Positions 4,805 through 5,689 of a stretch of 5,689 nucleotides of DNA are shown piece by piece (position 1 is the first letter of the stretch; every line of letters begins with the position of its first letter). Below the pieces are notes generated by a model that did no database searches, was not told the origin of the DNA, and saw only the letters and a list, made by a program, of their open reading frames with translations. Source of the DNA: Chloroflexota bacterium (GTDB taxonomy: Bacteria > Chloroflexota > Dormibacteria > Dormibacterales > Dormibacteraceae); NCBI GenBank assembly GCA_005880345.1, contig VBGE01000130.1, forward strand, positions 1-5,689, given 5' to 3'. The position numbers and the translations under genes are program-made.

Positions 4805-5689
4805 GTCGGCGATCGGCTGCGTCGCCGTGGCGGCCGCGCGGTCATCGTCCGCGATTGTCCTCGAGGATTTCGCTTTCTGGTCGTCGACGGCTTTGATCGT
4901 GGCCTCGACGAAGAACCTCACGTTGGGCGTGGTCGCACCGGTGGCGGTCGTCAGGGTGTCGATGAACGTCGAGCTCTGCAAGTGGGAGTTCGCTGCGTAG
5001 GCGACGAGGGCCCCATCCCAGTCCAGCCAGACCTTCGCGAGCGTCTTCGCGCTGGTCGCCAGCGCCGAGACGGCGGCTGTCTTCTCGGAGTCTCGCTTCG
5101 CAACAGCCGCGGCGGTGGCCATCGTGGAGAGGTACGAGTGCTCCTGCAGCAAGAGGTTGGACGAGACACGCAAGTCGACCCGCCGGACAGCGGGATCGCC
5201 CGAGAACTTATCGGGGAACAGCTGGGCAATCTGAACCGCCAGAGCATCGCCCAGCTGCGATGTCTGGGCATAGGCGCGATGGAGATCCGCGAAGTAGGTG
5301 GAGAACCTGCCGGCGAACAGGTCATCGATGAAGGCCTTGTCGTCTGCCTCTTGTTTCGCCATGATCTGCGACACGGTGTCGGCCGGCACGCCGCTCTGCG
5401 CGCTGATGAGCTGGGCGAACTGCGCAACGAACGTGCCTGTCAATCCGGTCATGGCGGCACTTGACTTGTCGTCGTTGTGGGCCACCACGCCAATCGCGTA
5501 GTCGACGAGCATGCCATTCTGCCTGTTCCACAGCTGAGCGAACTGCTGGGCCGCTGTGGTCCCGAACGCTCGTCCGAAGACGGTGGTCAGGTCGTTGGAG
5601 TTGGTGGCGAGCAGTGACGTATATGCGGGGTACTCGTCCGCATGGTTGACGGCAGCAGCGGATTCTTTGGCGACGATCATCACGTGCTC
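4793..5689 (-). CDS. Helical protein of unknown function with two diverged EH-containing repeats (5' end outside window)
   Basis: The frame stays open to the right edge, so the N-terminus is missing; 298 residues are visible. They are rich in Ala, Thr, Ser, Gln and Asp, have no Cys and no membrane segment, and look almost wholly helical. The sequence starts in a motif (E-H-V-M-I-V-A-K-E-S-A-A-A-V) that recurs at visible residues 183-196 (E-H-S-Y-L-S-T-M-A-T-A-A-A-V). Each is followed by a helix with L-A-T and an aromatic segment, L-W-N-R-Q-N-G-M-L-V-D-Y in repeat 1 and V-W-L-D-W-D-G-A-L-V-A-Y in repeat 2. Repeat 2 lacks about 16 residues of repeat 1. The pattern resembles uncharacterised secreted proteins of Actinobacteria and Chloroflexota; this resemblance is from memory and has not been searched. 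A signal peptide would lie beyond the edge. Internal GTG (5683) and ATG (5680) codons are unlikely starts, because both fall inside the repeated motif. No function can be assigned. Confidence 0.75.
   Translation of the reverse strand, partial: EHVMIVAKESAAAVNHADEYPAYTSLLATNSNDLTTVFGRAFGTTAAQQFAQLWNRQNGMLVDYAIGVVAHNDDKSSAAMTGLTGTFVAQFAQLISAQSGVPADTVSQIMAKQEADDKAFIDDLFAGRFSTYFADLHRAYAQTSQLGDALAVQIAQLFPDKFSGDPAVRRVDLRVSSNLLLQEHSYLSTMATAAAVAKRDSEKTAAVSALATSAKTLAKVWLDWDGALVAYAANSHLQSSTFIDTLTTATGATTPNVRFFVEATIKAVDDQKAKSSRTIADDDRAAATATQPIADSIA

Overview
The window is a GC-rich stretch of bacterial chromosome. It uses TTG, GTG and ATG starts and 4-bp overlapping stop/start junctions. The combination of a two-domain CRIGERS-type thiosulfate sulfurtransferase, a DUF4395 membrane protein and an anchored thioredoxin is familiar from Actinobacteria (compare the cysA2/thiX neighbourhood of Mycobacterium). 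It could equally come from a high-GC Chloroflexota or Dormibacterota relative. No rRNA or other marker is present, so the phylum is not fixed.

Layout: positions 1-157 hold no convincing gene, only the leader and a good ribosome binding site (145-150). From about 158 to 3062 a plus-strand run follows. It holds the sulfurtransferase (158-1000), the DUF4395 membrane protein (997-1443), the membrane-anchored thioredoxin-like protein (1440-1874) and a branched-chain-amino-acid-type substrate-binding lipoprotein (about 1887-3062). The first three are translationally coupled and plausibly form a sulfur-transfer and thiol-redox module. The lipoprotein follows within about 12 bp but has no permease or ATPase beside it. 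From 3063 to 3167 there are two copies of a 45-bp palindromic repeat. A minus-strand GNAT acetyltransferase of the phosphinothricin acetyltransferase type (start near 3515-3524) breaks off exactly at these repeats. A class III PLP aminotransferase (3539-4804, plus) is transcribed divergently from it. A minus-strand extracytoplasmic-looking helical protein with two diverged repeats (4793 to beyond the right edge) converges on the aminotransferase and overlaps its stop region by 12 bp.

The most notable feature is the 45-bp element. It occurs three times in the same orientation, folds into two hairpins, and shows a compensatory base-pair change between copies. One copy lies in frame inside the thioredoxin gene, where it encodes 15 extra residues between the membrane anchor and the CxxC domain. 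The other two replace the C-terminus of the acetyltransferase. It is 45 bp long and open in five of six frames, so it resembles a protein-tolerated palindromic element (compare Rickettsia palindromic elements) more than an ordinary intergenic REP. A second item is the 14-bp gap between the divergent acetyltransferase and aminotransferase starts, where overlapping -10-like hexamers are placed as expected for two leaderless mRNAs.
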